The notes beneath the pieces were generated by a model. That model was not told the DNA's origin, ran no database searches, and was given only the letters and a program-made list of their open reading frames with translations. This document shows, one piece after another, positions 25,644 through 34,958 of a stretch of DNA of 48,508 nt. The DNA is taken from assembly GCA_947457565.1 (NCBI GenBank), contig CANGWH010000008.1:1-48508 (forward strand), read 5' to 3'. This DNA comes from Flavobacteriales bacterium. GTDB lineage: Bacteria; Bacteroidota; Bacteroidia; NS11-12g; UBA955. Both the position numbers and the translations under genes were made by a program. How positions within the stretch are numbered: position 1 is the stretch's first letter; each line of letters opens with the position of its first letter.

Positions 25644-26999
25644 ATGACCAAAAACCTTGTAATACTTGGAGCAGGAGAAAGCGGCGCTGGCGCTGCGGTC
25701 TTGGGGAAAACCCAAGGGTGGCAGGTATTTGTCTCAGATAAAGGCAAAATCGCACCGAAATACAAGGCCGAATTGGACCAATGGGGCGTAACATGGGAAG
25801 AAGAAACGCATACAGAAAGCACCATTCTGGCAGCCGATTTAATTGTAAAAAGCCCGGGAATAACCGATACCGCTCCTATCATTAAGAAAGCCGCAGAACA
25901 AGGAATTGAAATCATCTCAGAAATTGAATTTGGCTACCGCTACTGCACGGCTACCATCATCGGGATTACCGGCACGAATGGTAAAACTACCACCACTTTG
26001 CTCACTTACCATTTATTGAAATCTGCGGGTTTAAACGTAGGACTTGGTGGCAATATTGGCGATAGTTTCGCTCGTTCCGTTGCTGTAAAAAATTACGATA
26101 TCTATGTTTTAGAAATTAGCTCGTTTCAGCTGGATGGAATTAAAGATTTCCGCTGCCACATAGCCATTCTTACCAATATTACACCCGATCATTTAGACCG
26201 ATACGACTACAAATTGGAAAATTACCAAAAGAGTAAGATGCGGATCGCGATGAACCAAACCGAAGAGGATTACTTCATCCACTCAGCCGATGACGAATTA
26301 ACTCTTTCTGCTATTCCCATGATGCCTCCCAAAAGCAAGCGACTTGGATTTAGCCTTTTTCAAACCGAACAAACATCCAATACTGGCTTCCAATTGGCAG
26401 CTTGGACATTGGGACAAATTATACACATAAATACACAAACAACCTTAGAACTCGATATGAAAACATTTACCGTTCGCGGACAACACAACGCTTACAACAG
26501 CATGGCTGCGGCCGTTGCAGCAAACCTTTTGGAAGTTCGCAAAGACAGCATTCGCGAGAGCTTCACTAATTTCCAAAACGTAGAACACCGCTTGGAATTT
26601 GTAGCTCGAATCACCGGCGTGGAATACATCAACGACTCCAAAGCTACCAATGTAAATTCTGCTTGGTATGCGCTAGAAAGCATGGAAAAACCTGTTATCT
26701 GGATTTGCGGTGGCGTAGACAAAGGCAACGACTATAGTTCCTTGAAAGCGTTGGTTAAAGACAAAGTTAAAATGATTGTCTGCCTGGGGGTGGATAATAG
26801 AAAGATACACCAAGCGTTCCAATCCGATGTTGATTTAATTATCAATACCCAATCGGCCAAAGAAGCGGTACACGTAGCCTCTAAAATGGCTATGACAGAC
26901 GATGTAGTTTTGCTTTCACCCGCCTGCGCAAGTTTCGATTTATTCGATAACTACGAAGACAGAGGTAGACAATTTAAAGAGGCCGTACGCAATTTATAA
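25644..26999 (+). CDS. murD: UDP-MurNAc-L-alanine:D-glutamate ligase MurD
   Basis: A 451-residue Mur ligase that adds D-glutamate. The N-terminal Rossmann domain opens NLVILGAGESGAGAAVLGK. The ATP loop is GITGTNGKTTTTLL, followed by LEISSFQLDG and NITPDHLDRY. HRLEFVARITGVEYINDSKATN is the C-terminal domain signature, with the conserved DSKATN, and LLSPACASFDLFDNYEDRGRQF is the typical end. The family motifs are complete and the length normal. It is six bases downstream of mraY and nine upstream of ftsW. Confidence 0.97.
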   Translation: MTKNLVILGAGESGAGAAVLGKTQGWQVFVSDKGKIAPKYKAELDQWGVTWEEETHTESTILAADLIVKSPGITDTAPIIKKAAEQGIEIISEIEFGYRYCTATIIGITGTNGKTTTTLLTYHLLKSAGLNVGLGGNIGDSFARSVAVKNYDIYVLEISSFQLDGIKDFRCHIAILTNITPDHLDRYDYKLENYQKSKMRIAMNQTEEDYFIHSADDELTLSAIPMMPPKSKRLGFSLFQTEQTSNTGFQLAAWTLGQIIHINTQTTLELDMKTFTVRGQHNAYNSMAAAVAANLLEVRKDSIRESFTNFQNVEHRLEFVARITGVEYINDSKATNVNSAWYALESMEKPVIWICGGVDKGNDYSSLKALVKDKVKMIVCLGVDNRKIHQAFQSDVDLIINTQSAKEAVHVASKMAMTDDVVLLSPACASFDLFDNYEDRGRQFKEAVRNL

Positions 27000-27007
27000 G
27001 CAATTCT

Positions 27008-28231
27008 ATGGCTAGGAAATACGGTCATTTATTCAAAGGCGATCGCTGGATTTGGTACATCATCATCACCCTTTCTTTGATTGGGATGTTGGCGGTTTAC
27101 AGTGCCACCATTACCTTGGCTTTTAACAAGCAAGATGGAAACATCGAGTTCTATTTTTTCCGTCATGCTGGCTTTTTAATCATCGGCCTTATTCTTCTAT
27201 ACGCCACACATCTTATTCCATTTCAGTATTACTCCCGAATATCCCAAGTATTCCTTTGGCTCTCGATTGGCGCACTTTTCATTACCCTATTCACCGGAAG
27301 CGAAATCAACAACGCAACCAGGGTTATTCCTATTCCCTTCTTAGGTATAACCTTTCAGCCTTCTGACGCAGCTAAATTATTCCTCATTATGTACATCGCC
27401 CGCTATCTATCGAAAAAACAAGAAGAAATAGATAGTTTTAAAGTGTTCAGGCATGTTCTCTTGGTGATCGTATTGGTGGTTGGACTCATTTTCCCCGAAA
27501 ACTTAAGTACCGCATTGGTAGTGTTTCTTACCAGCGTATTGTTAATGTTTATCGGCCGAGTTAATATTCGGTACATCGGACTTCTCACCGGATCGGGAGT
27601 ACTATTAATTGCAATTCTAGGATCGGTGCTCTTAAATGTAAACACCGATGGCTTAGAACATACCCGAATTCCTACTTGGAAAAAAAGAATTGAAACGTTT
27701 ATCGGCAAGGACGATGGCAACGGCAACTACCAACAAACTCAATCGATGATTGCCGTGGCTGAAGGAGGATTGTTTGGCAAAGGCCCAGGTAATTCTACCC
27801 AACGTGCATTTTTACCTCACCCCTATTCCGACTTCATTTTTGCCATTATCGTGGAAGAATATGGCATGGTGGGTGGCATTGTGGTGATGGGCTGTTTTGT
27901 CTTGCTGATTATTCGATGCATCAAAATTGTAGTGGAAAGTTCCCGCGCTTTTGGCGCCCTGATGGCATTGGGTTTGGGATTGAGTATGTCGATCCAAGCC
28001 TTCGTAAACATGGGAGTAGCTGTGGGCATTTTACCCGTAACGGGATTAACCATTCCATTGGTGAGTATGGGTGGAACGAGTTTATTCATGAATTCCATAG
28101 GGTTTGGTGTAATACTCGGAGTAACGAAATTTATCCAAGACGAAAAAATGAAAGCTTCTACCCAAGGCCCGGGAAGTGTAAGCACTGATACCACGGGCTC
28201 GTTACCAAAATCTCAAATTTCAAACGCGTAA
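27008..28231 (+). CDS. ftsW: SEDS-family septal peptidoglycan glycosyltransferase FtsW
   Basis: A 407-residue polytopic SEDS polymerase, about ten helices, that polymerises lipid II with FtsI. Family signatures include GITFQPSDAAKLFLIMYIARYL, SMIAVAEGGLFGKGPGNSTQRAFLPHPYSDFIFAIIVEEYG and GLTIPLVSMGGTSL. The Ser/Thr-rich tail after the last helix is short. FtsW rather than RodA is favoured by the location among division genes. It is separated by six bases from murG. Confidence 0.96.
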   Translation: MARKYGHLFKGDRWIWYIIITLSLIGMLAVYSATITLAFNKQDGNIEFYFFRHAGFLIIGLILLYATHLIPFQYYSRISQVFLWLSIGALFITLFTGSEINNATRVIPIPFLGITFQPSDAAKLFLIMYIARYLSKKQEEIDSFKVFRHVLLVIVLVVGLIFPENLSTALVVFLTSVLLMFIGRVNIRYIGLLTGSGVLLIAILGSVLLNVNTDGLEHTRIPTWKKRIETFIGKDDGNGNYQQTQSMIAVAEGGLFGKGPGNSTQRAFLPHPYSDFIFAIIVEEYGMVGGIVVMGCFVLLIIRCIKIVVESSRAFGALMALGLGLSMSIQAFVNMGVAVGILPVTGLTIPLVSMGGTSLFMNSIGFGVILGVTKFIQDEKMKASTQGPGSVSTDTTGSLPKSQISNA

Positions 28232-28237
28232 ATACGA

Positions 28238-29422
28238 ATGGATACTACAAGAAATAAACGGTTTATTCTCAGCGGAGGTGGCACGGGAGGGCATATATTC
28301 CCCGCGGTTGCCATTGCGAAAGAATTGATTCACCGCTACGGTGATAGTACCGAAATTTTGTTTGTAGGCGCTGTAGGCAAAATGGAAATGACCAAGGTTC
28401 CTGCAGCAGGATTTCGTATTGTGGGTTTACCGGTGGAGGGATTACAACGTTCCCTTTCTCTCAAAAATATTTCAGTTCTTATTAAAGCCTTGGTAAGCGT
28501 TTTTAAAGCCAGGAGTATCATTAACAATTTTAAACCTGATGCCGTTATTGGTACCGGTGGTTACGTCAGTCTACCCGTCTGTTATATGGCCAGCAGAATG
28601 CAAATCCCTGTGATTTTACAGGAACAAAATGGATTTGCTGGACTAACCAATAAAGTGGTAGGTTCTAGAGCATCCATTGTATGCACCGGTTTTCCAGCCA
28701 TGGACAAATTCTTCCCCAAAGGCAACTGGTTGTTTACAGGTAATCCGGTAAGAGATGTAATAGTTAAAACTGGCCAAGCGGTGAAGAACCCTGAGCAAAA
28801 ACAAGAATTGGTACAAGAGGCTGCTAAAAAATGGGGACTAAACCCCAACAGCTCATCAACGCTGTTTATCACCGGTGGAAGTTTGGGTGCACGAACCATC
28901 AATGAAACCATCTTAAGGAATCTTACCCAATTACTTACTTCCAATATTCAAATTATTTGGCAAACCGGCGAGCGTTTTTGGAATAGCCACCAACTAGAGA
29001 TTGAAGCCCAAATCAAACAGGTACACCAACAAGGCATAACAACCCCTATCTATGTTTCGCCATTCATCGATTCAATGGAACTAGCCATGGCTGCTGCTGA
29101 CGTAATTGTATCTCGCGCTGGTGCTATCACCCTATCGGAAATCGCAATAATCGGCACACCCGCCATATTGGTGCCTTCCCCTAACGTAACCGATGATCAT
29201 CAAACAAAAAATGCTAGCGTCTTTAGCAATGCCCATGCGGCTTCTATGATAAAGGATACTGACTGCAAGGAAAGGCTATATACCACCATTTGTGATTTGT
29301 TTATCGCATCGGATAAACGCCTCGAATACAAACAAAATCTACAGCTATTATCCAAACCGAATGCAACGGTGAGCATTGTAGATCAAATCGACCAAATAAT
29401 AAATACTACAAGGCATGCATAA
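28238..29422 (+). CDS. murG: UDP-GlcNAc:lipid I N-acetylglucosaminyltransferase MurG
   Basis: A 394-residue GT28 enzyme with two Rossmann lobes, bound to the inner face of the cytoplasmic membrane, which converts lipid I to lipid II. The first glycine loop is SGGGTGGHIFPAVAIA and the second region has TGGSLGARTINE. VIVSRAGAITLSEIAIIGTPAILVPSP contains the UDP-GlcNAc-binding motif, with the conserved SRAGAxTxxE. The length is slightly above the E. coli enzyme. The last eight bases overlap murC. Confidence 0.97.
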   Translation: MDTTRNKRFILSGGGTGGHIFPAVAIAKELIHRYGDSTEILFVGAVGKMEMTKVPAAGFRIVGLPVEGLQRSLSLKNISVLIKALVSVFKARSIINNFKPDAVIGTGGYVSLPVCYMASRMQIPVILQEQNGFAGLTNKVVGSRASIVCTGFPAMDKFFPKGNWLFTGNPVRDVIVKTGQAVKNPEQKQELVQEAAKKWGLNPNSSSTLFITGGSLGARTINETILRNLTQLLTSNIQIIWQTGERFWNSHQLEIEAQIKQVHQQGITTPIYVSPFIDSMELAMAAADVIVSRAGAITLSEIAIIGTPAILVPSPNVTDDHQTKNASVFSNAHAASMIKDTDCKERLYTTICDLFIASDKRLEYKQNLQLLSKPNATVSIVDQIDQIINTTRHA

Positions 29423-30872
29423 CACCATCAAACCCATAAACCAATATACCAAAGCCTATTTCTTAGGAATCGGAGGTATTGGCATGAGTGCCATTGCCCG
29501 GTATTTATTGCACATTGGCTTGGAGGTTTACGGTTATGACAAAACAAGTACACCGCTTACGGATGAGTTGATTTCCGAAGGTGCAACCGTGTTTTTTGAC
29601 GATGATAGCCGCTTACTCCCCCAAGGCTGGATACAAAATCCCGATGTACTTTGGATAATCACCCCAGCCATCCCCAAAGAGCACAGAGCGTGGAACTACT
29701 TGCAATCGCAAGAAATTAACATCGTTAAACGGTCGGAAGTTTTAGGGTCTATCGCTCGAAATGGATTTTGCATCGCCGTTGCAGGAACCCATGGAAAAAC
29801 TACAACCTCTACATTAATTGCCCATTTGTTGTATACCTGCAATGTGAATTTCACCGCATTCTTAGGAGGAATATCGGCCAATTACAATTCCAATTACATT
29901 CAAAAATCGGACGGTGAATCTCTGGTAATTGATGGTTTAAAAAAAGAAATTATTGTATTGGAAGCCGATGAATTTGACCGTTCATTTCACCGATTAACCC
30001 CCGATCTGGCCGTTATTACCGCCATGGACCCAGACCATTTGGATATTTATGGTACTGAAGAAGAATTTAGAGAGGCATTTAATGTATTTGCACAACTCAT
30101 TCATGCGGGTGATGTTCAGACATCTAAGCAATTATCCCCCCGTGGTGCTGGATTGGTATTAAACGAAAAACTATCCAAGCAAATAGTATCGCCCCAAGGA
30201 GTTGAATTAATTACTTACGGTGAACGGTTAGAATCCGATATTCACTACCAACAGGTAACGATTACTAATAGCAATTATCATTTCGATTATTGCGAATCTA
30301 GCCAAACCAGGGTAGAATTCCAGTGCGGATTGCCCGGCTTTCATAACATTGAAAATGCCTGTGCAGCATTGGCAATTACCCATTATTTCTTACAATTACC
30401 CATCGAAAAACTGCAAGAAGGTATCCAATCATTCAAAGGAGCTAAACGTAGATTTGAGTATATTGTTCGAAACGATAATTACATCGTTATTGACGATTAC
30501 GCCCACCATCCCGAAGAATTAAATGCTATTATTCGATCCGTAAAGGCATTGTACCCCCAGCGCCCACTAACCGGCATTTTTCAGCCGCATTTATTTTCTC
30601 GAACCCGAGATTTTGTAGACGGATTTGCCGATAGTTTATCCCAATTGGATGAATGTTGGTTGATGGAGATTTATCCTGCGCGCGAACAGCCAATGGAGGG
30701 AGTAAACAGCCATTGGCTGAGCGAGAAAATACATACTAAAACAACCGTCCTCAACGGCGATCAAATTTTGGAACGATTAACTCAGGAACCCAAGGAACTA
30801 CTATTAATCCTTGGCGCTGGCGACATCGACAAATTAGTTACACCTATTAAAAACATTTACTCTGTGCTATGA
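29415..30872 (+). CDS. murC: UDP-N-acetylmuramate:L-alanine ligase MurC
   Basis: A 485-residue Mur ligase that adds L-alanine to UDP-MurNAc, the first amino acid of the stem peptide. It shows YFLGIGGIGMSAIARYLLH (nucleotide-sugar binding), AVAGTHGKTTTSTLIAHLL (ATP loop), VLEADEFDRSF, and the C-terminal YAHHPEELNAIIRSVK and QPHLFSRTRDF. These separate it from Mpl, which recycles tripeptide. The start overlaps murG by eight bases and the stop overlaps ftsQ by four. Confidence 0.97.
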   Translation: MHNTIKPINQYTKAYFLGIGGIGMSAIARYLLHIGLEVYGYDKTSTPLTDELISEGATVFFDDDSRLLPQGWIQNPDVLWIITPAIPKEHRAWNYLQSQEINIVKRSEVLGSIARNGFCIAVAGTHGKTTTSTLIAHLLYTCNVNFTAFLGGISANYNSNYIQKSDGESLVIDGLKKEIIVLEADEFDRSFHRLTPDLAVITAMDPDHLDIYGTEEEFREAFNVFAQLIHAGDVQTSKQLSPRGAGLVLNEKLSKQIVSPQGVELITYGERLESDIHYQQVTITNSNYHFDYCESSQTRVEFQCGLPGFHNIENACAALAITHYFLQLPIEKLQEGIQSFKGAKRRFEYIVRNDNYIVIDDYAHHPEELNAIIRSVKALYPQRPLTGIFQPHLFSRTRDFVDGFADSLSQLDECWLMEIYPAREQPMEGVNSHWLSEKIHTKTTVLNGDQILERLTQEPKELLLILGAGDIDKLVTPIKNIYSVL

Positions 30873-31672
30873 GTTCGTTAAAATTAGCCCTCAATAAACG
30901 GCAATGGCTGGTAGCCATCGTACTATTTCTGATTATAGCGATTTCAATTCTATGGAGTAAATTCTCCAGTGCATCCAAAAATCGAATTGTAAAAGAAACC
31001 GAAATAACCATCAATAAAAAAGGAACTTCCTATTTCCTTAATACTGCAACCGTGGCAGAACTCCTCCGTAAGGCCATGGGAAATCCTTCGGGAATGGCTG
31101 CGGCAGACATCAACACCCAATCCATTGAAGCCTTGCTAATGAAAAACCCCTTTGTTCAAAAGGCGGAAGCATACATTGGCCTGGATGGAGTATTTAAATT
31201 AAAAATAGAAGAGCGTAAACCTGTAGTTTTGATTGAAAACACCAACGGTGAATCCTACTTTTTGGATACCCAAGGTGTGATGATTCCCAACCAAGGAACA
31301 AACTTCCCCGATGTCCTGATTGCCAGCGGACAAATCATTGAAAGACTTAAACCCGGCAAGCAAATTACACAGCTAATGAGCAAGGAAGTGCTACGATTAA
31401 GCGCATTTATTGCGGCTGATAGCCTGTGGAACGCACAATTTCAACAATTGTATGTAGATAATTACCAAGAGCTGATTTTGATTCCTCGCGTCGGTAAGCA
31501 TAGCATTGTTGTAGGGAACGCGGAAGAACTACCCTTAAAGTTCGAAAACCTGCGTCTTTTCTACGATGAAGGCTTCAAAACCGTAGGTTGGGAAAAGTAC
31601 AGGCAATTGGATATTTCCATTCGAAACCAAGTGATCGGACGCGGCCCTGTACAAAATACTGAACAAAAATAA
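30869..31672 (+). CDS. ftsQ: FtsQ/DivIB-like cell-division protein
   Basis: A 267-residue bitopic protein. One membrane helix (WLVAIVLFLIIAISILWSKF, about residues 13-32) is followed by a POTRA-like part (LLMKNPFVQKAEAYIGLDGVFKLKIEERKPVVLI) and a beta domain with SYFLDTQGVMIP. The NPFV...A...L...L.I.ERKP pattern is a strong FtsQ hallmark. It recruits FtsL and the late division proteins at the septum. The sequence is diverged from proteobacterial FtsQ, as usual in this phylum. It lies between murC (4-base overlap) and ftsA (41 bases, the widest gap in the cluster). Confidence 0.9.
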   Translation: MSSLKLALNKRQWLVAIVLFLIIAISILWSKFSSASKNRIVKETEITINKKGTSYFLNTATVAELLRKAMGNPSGMAAADINTQSIEALLMKNPFVQKAEAYIGLDGVFKLKIEERKPVVLIENTNGESYFLDTQGVMIPNQGTNFPDVLIASGQIIERLKPGKQITQLMSKEVLRLSAFIAADSLWNAQFQQLYVDNYQELILIPRVGKHSIVVGNAEELPLKFENLRLFYDEGFKTVGWEKYRQLDISIRNQVIGRGPVQNTEQK

Positions 31673-31713
31673 TACGAGACTGGACAATAAACTAAACACA
31701 AAAACTATTAGAT

Positions 31714-33090
31714 ATGGCTATCAATAATAACAACATCATCGTGGGACTTGACATCGGCACAACCAAGGTTTGTGCCATTGTGGGTCAAATGGCCGAAAAC
31801 GGAAAAATCAACGTTTTAGGCATGGGGAAGGCTCCAAGTTTGGGCGGCGTTGCACGCGGCATGGTTGCAAACGTCAACAAAGCCGTAGTAGCAATTCAAG
31901 CAGCCGTAGAAGAAGCGGTAAGACAAAGTCAGGTAGATATTAAAACCGTGTTCGTGGGGATCGCGGGACATCATATCAAAAGCCTACAACACCGCGGAAC
32001 TTTAAGTAGAAAACAATGGGATGCCGAAATCACTGAGGATGAACTAAACAAGTTAGAATCCGAGATGGAAAATCTTGCCCTATCGCCCGGAGTTGAAATT
32101 TTACACGTATTACCCCAAGAATATAGAATAGATGGCGAAGATGGCATTAAAGACCCTATTGGCCGCGTGGGTGTTCGCGTAGAGTGTAACTATCATATTA
32201 TAACCGGTGAAACGCACGCTGCAAAAACAATCATCATGGCCGTTAGAAAAGCCGGCTTGGAAATTGCCGATTTAGTGGTAGAACCTGTAGCTTCCGCAGC
32301 GGCGGTATTATCAGAGCCCGAAATGGAAGCGGGTGTGGCCCTTGTGGATATCGGCGGTGGTACTACCGACATCTGTATCTTCGATGACGGAGCCATCAGA
32401 CATACAGCTATTATCCCCATTGGTGGAGATCGCATTACCAAAGACCTGCAAGAAGCTTTCAGTATTTTGAAAGACCAAGCCGAATTTGTTAAAGTGAATT
32501 ATGGATCTTGCTACCCTACCGAAGCTATGCGCAACGAAGTTGTTGTAATCCCAGGCTTACCCGGTAGAGCCCCTAAAGAAATTTCCTTGTACGCAATTTC
32601 CCAAGTTATCCGGGCTCGCGTGGAAGATATTATCCAAAAAGTTGATTTCGAAATGGCGGTTTCAGGGATCCGACATAAACTGGGCGGTGGTTTAGTATTA
32701 ACCGGCGGCGGTAGTGCTATGAAAGACATCACCCAATTGTTTAATTATCATATCGGCTTAGAAGTGCACATTGGAAGTCCAGGACAGCACCTGGGTAAAG
32801 GAATGATAGACGAAGTGAGAAACCCCATGTTTGCAACCGGTATTGGTTTGGTATTGAAAGGATTTGACCTCGCCGTAAAACACGGAATGGGCATTGGCAA
32901 TACGGTAATCCACAAAGAGGAAGTGAAAGAACCCATGGACCAGCCTTTCTTCGAAGATGTAGTAGCGCCGGATCAAGTAGAACAAGAACAAAAGGCAGGT
33001 AAAACACCCTTTACCGGTGGATGGGGAGGTACGTTATTCAGCGACTTGAAAAATTGGCTGAAAGACGGAGAAGATTTTCAAGGCAATTAA
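31714..33090 (+). CDS. ftsA: Cell-division protein FtsA
   Basis: A 458-residue actin-fold ATPase that tethers FtsZ to the membrane. NIIVGLDIGTTKVCAIVGQ is the phosphate-1 loop and VALVDIGGGTTDICIFDDGAI is phosphate-2. LVLTGGGSAMKDITQLF is the adenosine motif. The extra 1C domain carries RGTLSRKQWDAEITEDELNKL. The C-terminus (GGWGGTLFSDLKNWLKDGEDF) should form the amphipathic membrane-binding helix; its WxxxLFxxLKNWL pattern suits that role. It is 19 bases ahead of ftsZ. Confidence 0.97.
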   Translation: MAINNNNIIVGLDIGTTKVCAIVGQMAENGKINVLGMGKAPSLGGVARGMVANVNKAVVAIQAAVEEAVRQSQVDIKTVFVGIAGHHIKSLQHRGTLSRKQWDAEITEDELNKLESEMENLALSPGVEILHVLPQEYRIDGEDGIKDPIGRVGVRVECNYHIITGETHAAKTIIMAVRKAGLEIADLVVEPVASAAAVLSEPEMEAGVALVDIGGGTTDICIFDDGAIRHTAIIPIGGDRITKDLQEAFSILKDQAEFVKVNYGSCYPTEAMRNEVVVIPGLPGRAPKEISLYAISQVIRARVEDIIQKVDFEMAVSGIRHKLGGGLVLTGGGSAMKDITQLFNYHIGLEVHIGSPGQHLGKGMIDEVRNPMFATGIGLVLKGFDLAVKHGMGIGNTVIHKEEVKEPMDQPFFEDVVAPDQVEQEQKAGKTPFTGGWGGTLFSDLKNWLKDGEDFQGN

Positions 33091-33109
33091 GTAGCGAAAG
33101 GAAACAACT

Positions 33110-34783
33110 ATGACATATTTCCAACCCGAAATACAAGCAAATAGGAATAACTTAATCAAAGTAATTGGTGTAGGTGGTGGCGGCAGTAATGCGGTAAACT
33201 ACATGTACAAACACGGTATTGAAGGGGTTGATTTCTTCATTTGCAATACCGATGTACAAGCGCTCAATAGCAGTCCCGTTGACTACAAATTACAATTAGG
33301 GATAAACCTCACCGAAGGTTTGGGTGCAGGTTCTATGCCCGATATGGGGGAAAAGGCCGCCATGGAAAGCGTGATGGCCATTCGCCAAATTTTGGAAAAC
33401 AACACCAAAATGGTCTTCATTACAGCAGGTATGGGCGGCGGAACTGGAACCGGTGCTGCCCCTGTAATTGCAAAAATTGCCAAAGAATTAAACGTACTTA
33501 CTGTTGGTATCGTTACTTTACCGTTTGAAGACGAAGGTCCACAACGGATTAATCAAGCCCGCGAAGGTTTAGAAAAACTGAAACCTCATGTAGATGCGTT
33601 GATTTCTATCTCCAACGATAGAATCGTAGATATGTATGGCGATCTTACTATCACACAAGCATTTTCAAAAGCAGACGATATCCTTTGCACTGCCGCACGA
33701 GGCATCGCTGAGATTATTACCAAACCAGGACAAATCAATGTAGACTTCATGGATGTGCAAACCGCCGTATCCAATAGCGGAAGAGCCATTTTAGGTACCG
33801 GTATTGCCTCCGGCGCTAACCGCGCAGAAGATGCCGTAAGAACTGCGTTGGATAGTCCATTGTTGGATAATGTTAAAATCCGCGGAGCTAAACACTTACT
33901 TGTTAATTTTACCTACGGCGATAAAGAGCCTGTTATGAGTGAAATTTCTAAAGTAAAACGCTACTTACAAGAAGAAGCGGGCCATAGCGCCCACCTAAAA
34001 ATGGGGATTACCAAAGACGATTCGTTAACCGATGAAATTTCGATTACTGTAATAGCCACAGGGTTTGAAGTTAGTAACGCTATTGAAAACCCCAACCACG
34101 GTCAGCATTTCCAATCCACGCAAACCGCTACCGCCTTCCCCGGCATTCAACAGGGAATTTGGCCCAGCGAAATGAACCAATCCAATACACAAGCTTCTGT
34201 TTTAGAAAACAAAGCAGAATCTACCAATACCAATAAACCCCTTTTCCCAGCCCCTTCGGCAGGCATCCCAAAAGAATACCCAATAACCAACCATTCCCCG
34301 GTATCACCTTCCCCAATTCAACAATCACCGCCGGCAGAAAATCAAGGGTTATTTAACTCAGCATTCAGCGGAGGTATAAACGGGTATGGAATTAGTAATG
34401 GATTTAACAATACCGAATCTACTAATATTTCAACCAGCAATTCCTTATTCAACGAATCATCGGTATCCATCAATAACCAACATGCGATGAATCCTGTAAA
34501 TCAGGTACCCGTGCCATTTGAAGCATTGAATGATTTATTCAACGATAATCCTCTATCCGATATTTTCAAGGAAAATCATCTCGAAAAACAACGCGGAAAC
34601 AGAAATAACGTACTCGATGATTACGACGTACCCGCTTATTTACGCAAAGGTATCAACCTCCAATCGGCTCCTCCCAGCAATAGTCAGCTGGTATCTAAAA
34701 TAACTATCCAAGAGGAAAACGCCTCCGCAGATAGGGATCTTACAATAAGACCCAACCGACATCTGCACGACAACGTGGATTGA
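33110..34783 (+). CDS. ftsZ: Cell-division GTPase FtsZ
   Basis: A 557-residue tubulin homologue that builds the division ring. NLIKVIGVGGGGSNAVNYM starts the GTPase domain; the tubulin signature GMGGGTGTGAAPVIAKIA lies near residue 105, and the T7 loop is represented by NVDFMDVQTAVSNSGRAI. The globular part ends near residue 325. A long Asn/Ser/Pro-rich linker follows, about 175 residues, then a conserved-tail-like DDYDVPAYLRKGI near 502-514. Unlike in many bacteria this is not the very end: about 40 further residues finish in HLHDNVD. It is the last gene of the cluster and is followed by a strong terminator. Confidence 0.97.
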   Translation: MTYFQPEIQANRNNLIKVIGVGGGGSNAVNYMYKHGIEGVDFFICNTDVQALNSSPVDYKLQLGINLTEGLGAGSMPDMGEKAAMESVMAIRQILENNTKMVFITAGMGGGTGTGAAPVIAKIAKELNVLTVGIVTLPFEDEGPQRINQAREGLEKLKPHVDALISISNDRIVDMYGDLTITQAFSKADDILCTAARGIAEIITKPGQINVDFMDVQTAVSNSGRAILGTGIASGANRAEDAVRTALDSPLLDNVKIRGAKHLLVNFTYGDKEPVMSEISKVKRYLQEEAGHSAHLKMGITKDDSLTDEISITVIATGFEVSNAIENPNHGQHFQSTQTATAFPGIQQGIWPSEMNQSNTQASVLENKAESTNTNKPLFPAPSAGIPKEYPITNHSPVSPSPIQQSPPAENQGLFNSAFSGGINGYGISNGFNNTESTNISTSNSLFNESSVSINNQHAMNPVNQVPVPFEALNDLFNDNPLSDIFKENHLEKQRGNRNNVLDDYDVPAYLRKGINLQSAPPSNSQLVSKITIQEENASADRDLTIRPNRHLHDNVD

Positions 34784-34807
34784 TAGCCAATTAATCCCAA
34801 ATCGAAG

Positions 34808-34840
34808 AAGGTCGCTCCCCACGGGCGGCCTTTCTTTTTT
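34808..34840 (+). terminator. Intrinsic terminator after ftsZ (end of dcw cluster)
   Basis: AAGGTCGCTC - CCCAC - GGGCGGCCTT pairs over 10 positions (two as G-U) and is followed by TCTTTTTT. This is a good rho-independent terminator for the cluster and the only clear one seen on the plus strand between mraZ and here. Confidence 0.9.
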
Positions 34841-34958
34841 ACGCAATGACACATCCATTATGTGCAAACGCCGTTGCAACCTGCTCAAATACTACGAATA
34901 CCCCGCAAATCTAGCTCCATCAGCACGGTGATTCAACCTAGAAACTTTAGTCTACACC

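Noticed and set aside
27823-28194. 123-residue minus-strand ORF inside ftsW
   Set aside because: Antisense to conserved SEDS motifs; the long open frame reflects codon bias of the membrane protein.
19022-34783. Search for murF, ddl or ftsB within the dcw cluster
   Set aside because: Every gap is 41 bases or less and all frames are accounted for, so these genes are not here; absence from the cluster is common in this phylum.
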